Shown: piece after piece, positions 36,526-50,275 of the stretch
How the letters are laid out: each line of letters starts with the position of its first letter
Numbering within the stretch: position 1 is the first letter of the stretch
NCBI GenBank assembly: GCA_963691815.1
Contig: OY829654.1
Span: 27,353,491 to 27,417,490, forward strand
Direction of reading: 5' to 3'
Source: Echiichthys vipera
Lineage: Eukaryota; Chordata; Actinopteri; Perciformes; Trachinidae
Length of the DNA stretch: 64,000 bases
Translations under genes and position numbers: made by a program
Notes under the pieces: model-generated
Database searches by the model: none
Told to the model about the DNA's origin: nothing
The model's input: the letters and a program-made list of their open reading frames with translations, nothing else

Positions 36526-39500
36526 CAGGATTTCAATGCTACAATCGGAGCAGATGCTTGAGCCCAGTCCCACCAACATTAACAAAGACTGCTACTTCAG
36601 ACTATACTCCATCTAGAGTATCTAGTCACACACACACACTTCTTCTTTTTGGGCTTCTTTAGTCGTCTTTTACATTTTATTAGAGGCTTGAATCAGTTCA
36701 TTAGTGGTCTGTCGCCATCTGTGAATACTTTAAACTTTAACTATCAGCCCCGCTAATTGACAATCTGCTTCACTAGGCTGGCTGGCATTGATTTGATCTC
36801 CTCCCTGTCTCTCGTTCCTCAGTTCTTCCCTCCTCCTCTTCCTTCTCTCTACACTTCCACACAGACACATTCATATCATGTTAGATTCTGTGTAAATATG
36901 AGCTGCCAACTGGGAAAAACCTGTTCATCCCACATCCTGCTAATGATTACAAGTAGCAGCTTTCACATTGCCTAACGGTGCTCACAAAGTGAACCGAGAC
37001 AGTTGGCAATCATCTAATTCTAAAACCAGGCAATCAGTATTTTGTGTTTTTAATTTCCAGATAGTTTTAAAGGGGCATTGATATCTTATCTTTCTTGGGC
37101 CACTTGGGGGCAGCAGAAAAACACAACATTGATATATTATCACCTAATTATCACCCTGACCTCTGTCATCTCTGTCATCATACAGATGTTTATTTGGAAA
37201 CCTCACACAATTGGAGAAATGCCTGAAAACCAAAAAATAATTAGCTTAAAGAAGCTAAAATCTTACAGACAGCTGCATGCCTATTCTGTTAGGGTTTGTC
37301 GCTCCCTTTGACACACTTCCCATTACACATAGCCATTTCATTGATTGTTTATCTGAAGGATGTTAATTAGTGCAGTCCCACTTACAAACAAGTGCACTTT
37401 CTGGCAACCCCTTGCAGTTTGGTCAGAAAACATGTATTTTTCTCATGTCTACGGGTCCATATACGTGCTTAAATAAGCTGTTGTGACCTAGGATAATCAC
37501 AGCCTCATGGAAATCGAGTAGAGACCTAGGGCATTCAGAAGATGGATGGCTCTCCTAGGTATATTGACAATAAGGCGGCTTTGAGCAGTCTACAGAACAG
37601 AAGTGCTCACCATCCAATCACTACAAAATGCAATTCTCGCAGAAATCTCCTAATGTCAAAAAGTTTTTTGATACAAAATCAAATCATGGACTTTTCTATG
37701 GTGCTCCTCGAGGTCTGGGTGTCTCAGTGTGGTATTTTGCAGGGATTTTTGACCATTTGTGGTAAAAGCAAAAAAAATAATTTGTAGTTAGCACAAAATA
37801 TCTGTAAAAAAATTTAAAAAAGGTATCAAAAGAGAGACATAATAGAGCACGAGATTGGCCATCATATAGTTCCATCATGTTGTTCTAAATCCCTATGCAC
37901 TCTAAACTTTCGACATTGTATATACCCCTAACAAAAACACAATATGTATGACATTTATTTATGACTACAACAACTTGACACAGAGCTGAGCTGCCTCTCA
38001 ATAATACTTCAGGTTCCAGCTTTTGGATCATGAACACTTCTATGTGGCATCTACTTTTGAGCTATCTCCCCTGTAACCCACCCCTCTACAAAAAGGTAGA
38101 TTGCTAAGGGTGAACTTAAATTAAATGAACTTAATAATGACAAAACATGATGATTTTAAGCTTCGGATATTCTCTATCATAGTTTTACGATGTTACGTGC
38201 CATCTCAGTATCATCTTTGAACTGCAAATATAATTAAATATAGATTAAAAACACTATTCAAACATGCCCTGAGTCATATAATCTCCAAATATCCACACCT
38301 TTGACTTTTCCACCCTTCATCTCTCCATATGGCATCCTTGCTATCTGGCTGCGGGAGCGTGCCATAAAGTCATGAAGGGAGCAGAGGTGTCTCTCGGTGC
38401 CATTATGTCCAAACCTCTCTCTCCCCTCTGCCTCTTCTCTGTCATTCCCAGGCCAATCTGCAAGTCATTACCTCTGCTCAATTAGACATTACCTCTGCAC
38501 AGAGCAAACTCATATTGAGATTACTCTGCAGTTACGAGGCTGTGCTTTGACTTTAGGTATTCATTCCTGATTAAACAGAACGCCATTCCCGCTGATTTAT
38601 CATAGCAGACATAAACGTTTGCTATCCTAATAGGAAAATTATAGTTAGCTTAATGGCGATTAAAGTAGAATACAACTTAATTCATAAATTCTAGTTTGGT
38701 GTTTGTATGGCCTTTATGATTGTTTACCACATCTCCACATGAATACTAAGCACACATTAGTGGATATAACTTGTTTAGTGGTCATTATAGCCAATATGAT
38801 ATTGCAAAGGCTCTTTTGACCCACTTAAACTGTAGATAATGTCCCAACAAGTCACCGCCTTTTAGTCAGACGTAATATAAATCTGAATTTTCTAGCATCT
38901 GTAACAATGAACTCAACAAAAACTCTGGCGTAGATGGGAGGGTCCGGGTGGAGGATGGGTGGAGGACTTTCATCCAGGGGATGGGTGTTCATGTCCCGAA
39001 AATTCTAAGCCAAACCACAAACTTTTCTCTAGTTTTAACCAAGTAATTTTTGTGCCTACACTTAACCAGGCATGTACCAGTCACCGTTATACACCGTTCA
39101 ATAGTATCTCATGTCTCTCAAGGTATACAATGAACCCGTTTCCATCTTATTTCGTAAAATATACGAACGTTTACGGCACGATTTTACTCACTTTGTTTTT
39201 AGAAACAATTACATTAAAACGTAATATAGAGGAATAGTTGTGATACATTTCAGTATACGATGTAAATGTAGCACAAATAGAAAATACGCCATAGAGGCAA
39301 ATACAATAATGGCACACATGAACACCATTCAAATAAAACCTGTTCGTTGAAACAGTTAAAAACACCGTCTGAAATACAAATTAATGTTGCTACATGGATT
39401 CCAGCTGACAGCTGAACGTCTTTTGATTTACTTAGGGCTAAAATATATGTTTAGAGATTTCCATTATATTCCCTCACTTGATATGGTGCAAAGCTGTTCT

Positions 39501-40193
39501 TGCCAAGTTTTGATTGATTGAAGAGCAGCAGGAAGCGCTGACCCCTCAGTCTACTCCCAGTCTAATTCGTTAGAATGGGGCTGTTTTACAGTACAGCGTG
39601 GTCAAATTAACACAGTCCGTGTTCCCAAGAGATGCTGCTTCAGGCTCTCATCTTTGTCCACGCAGAAAGAATTAGAATATCCTTTTGTGCATATATTTAG
39701 GCGAAAAAAAGAATACCTAATATCCATAACAGCCTCATTAGTACTGGGAAGGGTTTGATTCCAAAATGGCATGTCCTCATTTTGACAATTATCTGGCATA
39801 TTATTTATTCAGTTGTTCATAAACAGGACAAAAGTTGGTCCTCAAGAGTGTTGATCATTTCTAAGTGGATGTTTAAGGCTGCCTGGTTCTTCAAACATTC
39901 CACCATGAGAACAAAGGATGCTGGGATGCACCTAGAAGTATGTGGCTATGTGGTTGGATAGGTAATTCTGCATACAAGGGAGCTCTGTAATTCCATGCCG
40001 CAATTCCTAATGCACGGTTAATGACGTGTCAGTTTGCGTTAATAGCCTAGCATTTTTTCTGTTAGAGGAGATGATGTCAGTTTTCTTTACAACAATAGGT
40101 CCAGAACATTCTGTCCAGTCAGATCTGCCACCCCCAGCTTTCTTTCCCAGTCACGTCTCAATTTCTTTATTCCTATTTTTTTCTCATCTCCAG

Positions 40194-40394
40194 GAGTGCC
40201 CTCAGATCCTGCCCTCCACTCAGATCTATATCCCTGCTGGAGTTATGAGGCCGATCACCCTGCTGGCCCAGAACCTGCCTCAGCCACAGTCCGGACAGAG
40301 GAACTACGAGTGTATCTTCCACATCCAGGGCAACACGCACAGCGTCCCGGCTCTGAGATTCAACAGCACCAGCATACAGTGTCAGAAGACCACG
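40194..40394 (+). CDS. plxna1: Plexin-A1 exon: end of PSI 2 and following IPT/Ig-like segment
   Basis: Starts on a full codon with [18 protein letters not shown], giving the eighth cysteine of PSI domain 2. It continues [20 protein letters not shown], then [18 protein letters not shown], ending [10 protein letters not shown] on a full codon. NLPQPQSGQ is a hallmark of A-type plexins, and ILPSTQIY is the A1 form (from memory). NST is a potential N-glycosylation site. The acceptor is CATCTCCAG at 40185-40193 and the donor is ACG/GTAAGT at 40394/40395. It does not join in frame to the next visible exon, so an exon is missing after it. Confidence 0.95.
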
Positions 40395-41639
40395 GTAAGT
40401 CTAAACCAAACAAGCGCACACAAGACGTCACTTAAGACTTGCAGTGAATTTACAGAGGGTAAATCCTCTGTTGACTTGATAAATGCAAGTTCATGTGTTG
40501 GCTAAGGGGCTCACTTATGAGTGATTACCATCTCAGCCAATTCTAATCAAATGTCTCACAGCTCCGACCAACCTCAGCTTTTTAACCTGTCAGCAGGAGC
40601 TCCATTCAAGACAACCGTACTGGTTTAACCATTCGTCGGCTTCGCAGCTGGTTAGCTGCAGTGTGACACAGAGAGTCTGTTAACAGAACGGTGTGGCAAA
40701 GATTGGAAACTGACGTGCATGGCCACAGGGATTGATTGTCACAAAGCCACTCTCTTTTCATTCCCACTCTTTACTCCTGCCTTAGCCTTCAGTCAAACTG
40801 TCACCGCTAATATGGAGCGACCATTTCAGCAATGTTCATTTTCTCAGCTCCAATCAGGGCATGAGGCATTTTAACGACACCAATTATGACTTACTTAACG
40901 AGACATATGATTAACATGCGAGCCGCACACCGCAGCTCACAGTGATCGGTCCAATAACGAGTCCTCACAGTCACAAGGCAGCGGGACCCAGCATGTGGCT
41001 TTGGACGCTTTACGGGCCGCCGTTTCTCCAGCTTGTCACAGGCTCCGGGTCATTAGCCGGCTGGTGCATAACCGCTGGGCTCGTAGCACGTTCCTGATTT
41101 GTGACTGCTTGCTGTTTTTCATATCTACCCAGACAAAGGGAAAGAATGAGCTTCAGTATTGTTATCTTAGAAGTGGTCCTGCCTCCCATGTTGGAGGGTG
41201 ACATGAAAAGTAGTCCTGGGGCACATTAGTGAGTTTGATTTCCAGATCGTAGTGATGGCTCCCACAGTTCTTTCTTGTTTTTTGAAAAGGTAATTTGTGC
41301 ATACTTAGTCCTTTGTGTCTCTGTAATTGCTTCATGCAAGTGAACCGACTTTTGTGTTGTTATGATGTGTTTTTGTCACATTTATGACCAGACCAGACTA
41401 CTTGAAAGCCTATTGAATAGAAGATGGAGTGCAAAAAAAATCATAATTTCCGTACATAAATTGAATGTTTGAATATTTGAATTTGGTCAAAGTTAGACTA
41501 GTCTGATTCACCAGGTGTAGACTGTTGAGATAAAGCCTGCTATTAGCCGCCTATTCCTGCAGGCATTCTCCTCCCGTTCCGCTTTCTCAGCTAGCTGTTT
41601 TGCAAGGGCACTGTGGCTGCATCCGGGGTGTAGTGCCGC

Positions 41640-41887
41640 CCAAGATGATTGTCGCTTTTATCCAAAGCACTTTAAAATCTAGCCTCTCATTACCCCATTC
41701 ACACACATATACACACACACATACCTATAACAGAAGGCTACCATGTATGGCGCTCGCCAACCACCGTGAGCAATTTGGGATTCAGTGTCTTGCTCAAGCA
41801 TACTTTCACATGTGGACAGGTGGAGCTGGGGATCCGACCGCCAACCCTGCAATCAGTGGACAAACCCTCCTGAGCCACAGCTGCCCC
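41640..41887 (-). mobile_element. tRNA-derived SINE, - strand, second family
   Basis: On the - strand it begins GGGGCAGCTGTGGCTCAGGA (A box) with GGTCGGATCCCC (B box), then TGAGCAAGACACTGAATCCC. The body runs into a TGTGTGTATATGTGTG patch and a region ending GTGCTTTGGATAAAAGCGAC. This is a common fish SINE layout. The left limit is approximate. Confidence 0.75.
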
Positions 41888-42071
41888 AGAAATTACAGAA
41901 ATTCATCACTGAAAATATAACATCAAGTGCTTCTAAAAAATACTTTGCAGATACACCATGTTTTGCTTGAGCAGCACAGCTGTATGTTATTTATTCATTT
42001 ATTTATTTTTATATCTTTTGAATTTTAAGTGTGTTCTGAAAGCCTCCCACACCACCAAACACCAGCACTTA

Positions 42072-42392
42072 AGGGCCGTCCAAACAAAGAACGATGGCTG
42101 TAACGATAATACATAGCATTAAGGTGGTTCTAACACATCACATCTGTAACCACAGTGATGACAGTGGCGACCAATACCGTTGGGATCACCTTCAGAGCTT
42201 CTGATTGGATGAATGAACACTGACAGCCAATCAAAATTCATCTTTATAAATGCTGTATCCTCTGTTTCCTCTTTCATGTAAGCTAATTGATGGCATACAT
42301 GCAAGAGACGATGGACAAGTAGGAGACACAGCTGGTGTGCGCAGCGCATGCTTGGCGCCACTGTTCTCATAGTTATTGGTGTGGACGGCCCT
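42072..42392. mobile_element. hAT-like MITE
   Basis: The termini AGGGCCGTCCAAAC (42072) and GTGTGGACGGCCCT (to 42392) are inverse with one mismatch. AGAACGAT follows near the left end, as in known fish MITEs with AGGGCCGTCC ends. No clear 8-bp target duplication is visible, and the interior has no coding potential. Confidence 0.6.
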
Positions 42393-42550
42393 CTAGGATA
42401 TAGCCTTGTGCAGTTCCCATCCCCAATGTTTGATCCACTCCCATACATTCATTACTACACCAGCACAACATGTACTGCTGAGAGTTGCTGATGCTGGACG
42501 ACAGAGACCTTCCTCAGCAAATGTTTTTTTCCCCGGCAAACTGAATGGAT

Positions 42551-42603
<53 letters not shown>

Positions 42604-42624
42604 CACACACACACACGTACACAA

Positions 42625-42679
<55 letters not shown>

Positions 42680-42804
42680 ACACACACACACACAGACCCA
42701 TGCACACATACAAACCCGCACATGCAAACACACACGCACATACACACAGACGCACGCACACATACAAACCCGCACACGCACACGCAAACACACACACACA
42801 CACG
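42551..42804 (+). repeat. (CA)n compound microsatellite, about 250 bases
   Basis: Several CA blocks interrupted by ATG, GTAC and AAGA. It passes into a degraded region with CACATACAAACCCGCACA repeated at 42703 and 42757. It gives many spurious Cys-Val/His-Thr open frames. Confidence 0.96.
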
Positions 42805-43258
42805 CACTTATATTTCTTCATCCGTCAGTGCATTTTAAAGTGGAACACCACCTAAATTAGGAATTCCTCTAGGAAAGTTCTATCAATATTTGTGAACACG
42901 AGTTACTGTGTCTTAAAGCCAGAAACCAGAGAAGTAAGTCTTTAACCTTAACAATGTATAGAGGAGTGGTTTTGTTTGTTTATTCTATTGTAGTGATCCC
43001 AACTCTGAAACAGAAAATGTCCCCATGAACCCCTGGGTTCTCTCAGTGTCAGCTAGAACAACTCTCACAGTTCATCGTCTATGGAGCAGTTGTTTAAGCA
43101 CAACACAAATTTGAGTTTTAGCACTTGAGTTTTTGGATTTGGAAGAGATTTGTTCATGTTTACTCATATTTTTGGGCTGTCTTAGGCGATTATTTTTTTG
43201 TAAAATCACAGTGTTTGTCTGCAGGAAGCAGGAAAAATAGTAGCTACTGTATATGGGC

Positions 43259-43263
<5 letters not shown>

Positions 43264-43320
<57 letters not shown>
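43264..43320 (+). repeat. (CA)n microsatellite
   Basis: About 28 pure CA units. Purine-rich DNA follows at about 43500-43690, which yields the long Ser/Leu-rich - strand frame at 43206-43859. Confidence 0.97.
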
Positions 43321-43322
<2 letters not shown>

Positions 43323-44100
43323 TCCATGTGGTGTTGTGAGTGAGGAAGCCTCATTCTCCCCACCCCCCGCCTCCCTCCTTGTCAGGTGGGATTGTGATAT
43401 GATCCAATTAAGGGAGCTGTAGATAAAATGATGATGAATTGCAGTGGTGGGGTAGACTGACGGACACACACAACCACAGGCATGCACACACAAGCCTGGC
43501 AAACCACTAAAACGGAAAAACAAAAAGACAAAGGAAGAGAGAGCCAAAGAGGAGCTGAGGGAATTAGGAACAGACAATGACGATGCAACAAAGAGTGTGA
43601 GGGAGGAAGTAGAAAGAGGGAAGAGAGAATGGGAAGAATAAAGAAAGACAGAGGGGAGTAAAGAGAGACTAAGCTCAGCAAGCAGACTTGGGGAAAAAAA
43701 CAGATGGGGAGAGAATGTATGCGGAACATAAGATATGTGCATGTTTGAGAAAGTGATACGGAACAAAAGGAAAGGCATAATCTGTGCAAAAGTGAAACTG
43801 CTGAGATTAAGTAAAAGTGCAGAGTTTAGAAGGACCGTTGGGACAATATGGGTTTTCACTTGTGCAATTCAGTGAAGTCAGACAAGTTAGTTATGCAATC
43901 TTGTGTCACATTGAAGGACCTGTTGGGAATATCTGGCAACAAGACACCCACGGTTCCAACCACACTCTAAACGATAAAAACCCATGTATTGAGATATGTT
44001 TCTTTATGTTTCAGTCCTTTTCTCAAACAACATGAACACTTCTTAGCAGACTTTGTAACTTGCTCGAGTTGTCTTATCAATCACAGTGCACGAAAGACGT

Positions 44101-44251
44101 GCACACGTTAGGTTAATTAATGACTCTAAATTGCCCGTAGGTGTGAATGGTTGTCTGTCTCTGTTTGTCTCTATGTGCCCTGCGATAGACTGGCGTCCTG
44201 TCCAGGGTGTACCCCGCCTCAAGCCCGATGTCAGCTGGGATCGGCTCCAGA
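44101..44251 (+). mobile_element. SINE 3' part, truncated (same family as 54731-55104)
   Basis: Matches the latter half of the SINE at 54731-55104: GACTCTAAATTGCCCGTAGG, GATAGACTGGCGTCCTGTCC and GTCAGCTGGGATCGGCTCCA. The tRNA-like head is missing. Confidence 0.8.
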
Positions 44252-45758
44252 GTTTGAAAGACACATAGAGTCTAATGTAAGACCCTGCTGCTAATGACTA
44301 TTTATCAATTGATCAATCCGTCCGTTTTTTTATTCCTCATAAATCTAAACAATACATTTTCCTCCAAAAATCTTTATTAAATTATTTTAAGGGCTTATTA
44401 TTTAGTTCCTGTTGAACCCAACCTAACTCATTCTACCGTCCTACCCTTTCTTAAGTTTCTTTTCTTTAAAATATTTAAATTATTTATCAGTTCATTTTTT
44501 ACAACCCACATAGCACTTACTTACAAAGAAAATCTGTCACTTTTACAGCCGGTTCTCTTGTTCTCCCTTTATTAACTTCTTCCAAAACAATCCATCAGTG
44601 CTCATGTCATTTACTACCGAGCCTGTTAACTGTAACGTTCACTTCGCCTGCCTCTCTTCTGCTCTGCTCCGTGTGCGCGCGCTAGGTAGTCTGTCTGGAC
44701 GTGCTCTGCTGCTCTGTAGTGGACATGCAGCGGCAGACGTCTGTGTGGTCCTGGCACTTGGTGAAACATAAGAGCAGGGTATATTAATGGTCATCCGCAC
44801 CGCCACCTCATTATGAATAAAGGGGAAAGACCGCGTCGGTTCAAAATATTGATGTCGACGTCACTGACTATGACAACTAATTGTGGTAACCATAACCAAG
44901 ACCTCTTGTGACTAAAAGTTAGTATATTTTTCTATATGACCAGTCTTTTTCTATTTTTTACATCTTAAAAGTACCCTTTTAAAGCTGCATTAATCTGTTT
45001 TGCTGTTTTGTTTTCATTCATTCTGTCCGCGTGTATTGGCAGGTAGCGTATAGTGTTTGTGTTTTCTGAAAACAGCTGTCTGAAGCTAAAACTTTAAAGC
45101 ACACTGGTGTGGTCTTTGAGGTGTTGCCTTTCCTTTATGAGTAACTAGGTTCTTATAAATAATAATAATATGTCCTTAGTTAAAACAGAGCATCAGCACA
45201 CAAGAGCCATCTATGATTGAGAGCCTGTATACTTGCTACCATTATGTTCAGTATTCAGCAGGGAAGTGTGTGTGTATATGTATCACAGCTGGCTGTGACT
45301 GGGACAGTAGAGTGTAATAAATCACGGAGAAAATTAGCCAGCAGTAGATGTATACTCATCCATTCAATCTTACTGTCTCTTTGTGCATTGTTTATCCCCT
45401 CGCCAAACACTGAAACATTGAACTTGCATACTCAAATACACCAGGGACCCTCAGTCTGCATGGATGCACGCTGGGATGTTCACAGGAAAATACACACTGG
45501 CGCGTGCACGCAGGCACACGCGGATAGGATGCATGCGAGCTGCGCGGATACCTACTGGTTTGTTCACAGACAAACACACAATTACACACACATCCTCCCC
45601 AGGGGTTTGGAAGCCCAACGTGAAGCAGGCATATGGAGATTCTCCACATGATCCTCTTCCTAATCATGTGGAGCAGACGGAGACTGTAGCATCAGCAACA
45701 ACCAGCAACCTGCTTTACATGATTTATTACACTGACACACATCGGCTATCAAACCGTG

Positions 45759-45832
45759 CATGCGTGTGCGTGTGCGTGTGCGTGTGCGTGTGTGTGCGTG
45801 TGGTGTGTGTGTGGGTGTGTGTGTGTGTGTGT
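45759..45832 (+). repeat. (GTGTGC)n/(GT)n compound microsatellite
   Basis: GCGTGT units followed by GT with GG interruptions. The surrounding open frames at 45217-45996 are ordinary intron with this array. Confidence 0.93.
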
Positions 45833-48214
45833 GAACTTCCCAATATAAGCCCATGCTTCTGGCAGCTGTTAAGAGCCACATAGTACATTTTAGGAGGATG
45901 ACAGACTATGAGATTGTGTGTTATGTTCATAGTCTGCAGACTTTGCTCTAGTCTAGACTTTTCCTTACCTTTACAATCATGATGCATGTAGCCCACAAAC
46001 AGTGTAACACATGCAGTTCACACACACGTATGTTCTTCCGCAACACTGCTTCCTACAAAATAAGTTTATATACCACCAATTTTATTTGCTAAGTACATTT
46101 TGGACTGACATTCTATGACTGTGTTCAGACAGAGGTCAAGTTGAATTTTAGAGCCACGTGGCCACAATTAGCTGAGAATGGCACAGGGCGGCGCAAAACT
46201 GTGGCGAAGAGACGCACCGCAGAGTTTTGGGCTCAGTAAGAGGCTGAACTGCCACACACAGTCGCACCCACATACACGAGGTCAATGTGTCCCTTTAACG
46301 AGTGACTAGAGGTGAAATATCCTTTTGCTTTCTGTTGAACGTGCAATTATACTGCACGTTGTAGGGGGGATGCTGGTCGGGCCTACAAAGCACGTGACTA
46401 CCACGCCATTAGCTGGTGCTGATGTTACGTATATGCTACTACACAACAATTAAGCCCTTTCCTCACATGCACTGCAAACCTGACATTTATATAGACATTA
46501 GCCAGCGGAGCTGTATGCAAAAACGCAAATGTCTGATTCAGTTGGATCGATATCCAGGGTCAAGACTTACTCTTTCAAGCAGCAATCATTGTGTACAGTC
46601 CAATGAGCAGCTTACTATGCAAGAATGTTGTTGGAGTTGACAGACGGTGTTTCCATAAACAGACATCTGCATATGAATGAAGATAAATATTAACGAAAAG
46701 GCAATGAAAAGCTCAATCGTCTTCAAAATATAGCTGATGGGTGTCAAAGATTGCAGTTCGTTTCGCCTCTTTTGCTCTCCAAACGGACTGTTTACCTGCA
46801 TGCAAACAAAGCCTGCTTAAACATGATTGGTCAATACTACTTGGGATGCAAACAGAAACCAGACCACTTCTACGACCAAAATCTTGGCCTACTGATGACA
46901 GATTCTACATTCTGATGCAGAGCCTGTTAATGGAGATTATAACCGTGCCAGCTCCTGTGTACAAGCCCGTGCGTAAATAGAGTCGCTGGTTTCTATCACG
47001 CAAAAAACACAAACACCCAGGGGTGAAGAATAAGAGTCGCTTACACAAAGCAGCCAAAGAATAAGGTCTGGAGAAACTGGAGAGTTTTGGAGATTCAAGG
47101 AACATCAAGAGACCCTGTTGGTTATGACCAAATTACGTACCCGCTATGTTCCTTCTGCAGGCTCTACCCAGCACTCCCCCTCACCTTAACCAAACGGAGT
47201 CTGACACAGTCTCCTCTTATGTGCTACTGTACACAAAGGGCAATTCCGGACAATGTCCAGACCTGGTTTGTCAGACTTTTTTTCTGGAGTTCATACGAGA
47301 ACACGGCTTTAGGGTAGTCAAGGGAAAGATGGAGCTCATGTGTGCTGCATGCTCCTAGGCTTGTTTCACCATTTAACTGGGACAATGGGCTTCCTCTTAC
47401 CTTAACCAAGCACTTTGAGTTGTCTAAAGATAACCCTTGAAAAGCTAGTCATGCTTCAGACAGTAGGAAAGCAGATACAGTCTTAGCAGTGAACACTTTG
47501 TATTTGTGTTCAATATGAAAGTCCCCTGGCAATAAGGGCAGCATTTTGTTTCTTGCAAAAACTAATTTGCTAAAGCCAAGTAGTTGCACACAGTATAGAC
47601 TTCACTTGCATGCACATGTTCTATCATAATCGTAAAGGAGAATTAAAACAAGTGAAAACCAAAGTCAAAGCCTCAGGTGAGGTGTTAACGCTTATTATTT
47701 ACATTTTGTCCAGTTGGTTGAACCGTATCCTTTATTTTTTTATTTCCGGCAAAACCAAATGTAGACGTTAACATATGCAAAATAGTTTGAACTGAAAGGA
47801 ATCTGAACTGAACGTAAATGGGAGACTTGTGTTTGCTAGCAGTGTATTTTTTACACACACTCAGGTATCCTTCAACATGACTAATTACATGGGGGTGACC
47901 TGCACATGGACGCGCTCACATATGCACACACCCCTCACTTTTTCTACCTTCTCCCCCTTCACTAGCCAGCTGCCCTGTTTTGTTAACATCGGCAGTTTTC
48001 AGTCCCTCACACACACACTAACACACACACACACATACACGTACACATGCACACACAAGCTGTATCTATTCATACAATCCATTGGGGACATGCAATCCAT
48101 GGAGACGATTCATGTAGCGAGAGAATAAACGAGTGCAGGAGCAGATAACGAATGAACCCAAGCCAGGCTGGTGTGTTACTGTAATGAGGCCAGGGACAGC
48201 TTTGTGCTCACCTT

Positions 48215-48625
48215 GTAGTTTTTACACCTCCTCCCCTCCCTCTCCTTTTTTCTCCTTGTGTCACCTCGCCTCCCTTTCTCCCTTGTCCCCTCTCACTGCC
48301 TCTCCTCCTCTCTGTACCTCTTCTCACCCTTATCTCCTCCATGTTTAACGCTTCTTCCTTCCACTGGCCTCTACTTTTTTATGTCTCTTCTCTCCTTCTT
48401 TTCCTCTTTTTGCCAGCTCTCATAGCATCTCCTCTTTTCCCCCTCATCTTTCTTCTAATCTCCTCTCATCCTTTCCTAATTTCCCTCCTTTCACTTTGCC
48501 CTTATCTGCTCTTTAGTTGTCCTCCACTTGCATCCGTCCAACTCTACCGCATACTTTTCTTGTTCTCCTACCCTTCTCTCCACCCAACTTCCTGTTCTCC
48601 TCTTCTCTCCTCTCTCATCCCTAAG
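48215..48625 (+). repeat. Long pyrimidine-rich tract, about 400 bases
   Basis: Almost entirely C and T on the + strand in irregular CTCCTT/TCTCC words, with scattered purines and no short unit. The Ser/Leu/Pro-rich open frames at 48133-48655 reflect composition only. It may be a degraded CT microsatellite. Confidence 0.85.
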
Positions 48626-49935
48626 GGGGCCTACACTATGATTTGGCTCAGGTAGATTAATTACATGCAGTGACATGGAGGAGCTGGCCAGAGGCTTCAG
48701 TAATGAGTCTGATTACTCATCTCCAGCAGCTCCGGGCGCCCAGGACGGCAGGCCAGGAGAGGGGCCGCTCAGTGGGGGGAGATAGCAACTCTTACCCACA
48801 GGGTTCCACCGGTACAGATTTTCTAACAGCACTGCTACCACTTTTAGATCAAAGCTATACCCAGGGTGTCAGTGTCATGCCAATAGTCGGTACCTGTCCA
48901 ATAAGTTAAAAATAAGTGACCACGAGAGAATGTTTTAACCAGAAGCCATCTATTTAAGGACAAAGCATACCTGATTTTATAAATGTCCCTAGCTGTAATG
49001 AATTAAGCCGTACGCCAACAATAATCACCAGTAGACCAAAAGAATGCCTAGTATGGAAGAAATCCTACATAGGGGCAGAAGAGGTAACCCAGAATGAGAT
49101 GGCTGAGAGACAAAAACATAATTAAATGCAAGAAACGTGGAAAACATGAGCAGGGATAATAAATCACAAAAACAAGACAGCAACAGCTTCTCATTAAGCC
49201 CAGAGTTTGGAAAAGAAAGATGTTTTAAGGCAAAGTGTCTAATTGCTTTCAGCCCGAGTCAAAGTTACAGTGAGGTGAAACTGGAATGGGTTTCTGGAAT
49301 TCTTTTTTTTATTTCATTTTTTCAGACATTTGACATCATCTCTGGAAATCCATGCTCATTAATTAGATTACAAGCCATTGTATGTCAGTAAATTGGCTGA
49401 ACCCTGCTTCTGTCCTTCCTGTTTCCTTCGAGAACACCAGAGACACGGGAACAGTGCAACATAATCATAATCACGTTAACACACATGTCCAGGGAAAATG
49501 TCAGAGAAAAATATACAAGATCTGATGTACAGTAACCACCAGCTTTGTGAGACGTAGGGCGAACACTTTAAAACCATAGTGTTAAAAAAGGGATTTCTTC
49601 ATGTGCAGTACTGTTTGGTGCATACAGGATAAGACTGTATCGTGACAAGTCATTTGAAACAGTCAAACAAGTTAAATATTCTGCCACCAGGGTGAAATAA
49701 ATATACATTGTTTCCTGTAGCAATAACAAAATTTTGATATTTCTCTTTTCAACAATCATTATAGGAGGACGGAACCTGCCATTAATAAATAACTCAATGA
49801 ATGAATGAATGTACCATTAAACCAAATAATATTACAAAATAAATGTAGGAATCAATTTGTTGTTATATTGTCACAGAAATGGATATTGTTACTGGCTTCT
49901 TTATTTATTTACTTTCCTATCTTAATAAAATAATA

Positions 49936-50275
49936 CAGATATATATGAGAAGTTCAGCCACTCATGAGGAACTCGGAGTAGAGCCGCTGCTCCTTTGCGT
50001 TGAAATGAGCCAGTTGAGGTGGTTCAGGCATCTAGTAAGGATGAACCCTGGGCGCCTTCCTAGGGAGGTGTTCCAGGCACGTCCAGCTGGGAGGAGGCCT
50101 CTGGGAAGACCCAGGACCAGGTGGAGAGATTAGATCTCCACACTGGCCTGGGAACGCCTCGGGATCCCCCAGTTAGAGCTGGTTAATGTGGCCCGGGAAA
50201 GGGAAGTTTGGGGTCCCCTGCTAAAGCTGCTGCCCCCGCGACCCGACCCCGGATAAGCGAATGAAGAGCGAGAGG
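49936..50275 (+). mobile_element. LINE 3' end, copy 2
   Basis: The frame reads ELGVEPLLLCVEMSQLRWF, then RHLVRMNPGRLPREVFQARP and GRPRTRWRD, a TAG stop, then ISTLAWERLGIPQLELVN, ending LLPPRPDPG and stop. A tail GGATAAGCGAATGAAGAG follows. This is the C-terminal end of a fish non-LTR retrotransposon ORF2, 5'-truncated. It starts farther 5' than the copy at 34106-34375. Confidence 0.8.

Noticed and set aside
42551..42804. Regular repeated units considered as a CRISPR-like array
   Set aside because: The units are CA dinucleotides with point interruptions, without unique spacers, and the genome is a vertebrate's.
43206..43859. 217-codon - strand frame rich in Ser and Leu
   Set aside because: It reflects a purine-rich + strand and a CA array. 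No signal peptide-domain structure or family motif could be recognised.
48133..48655. Overlapping Ser/Pro/Leu-rich open frames
   Set aside because: They are produced by a pyrimidine-rich tract and have no recognisable features.
49326..49391. Acceptor-like TTTTTTCAG followed by an open frame, considered as the missing plexin exon
   Set aside because: The translated sequence (TFDIISGNPCSLI) does not resemble the expected VVWNGNF-type segment, and no donor falls at the required phase.
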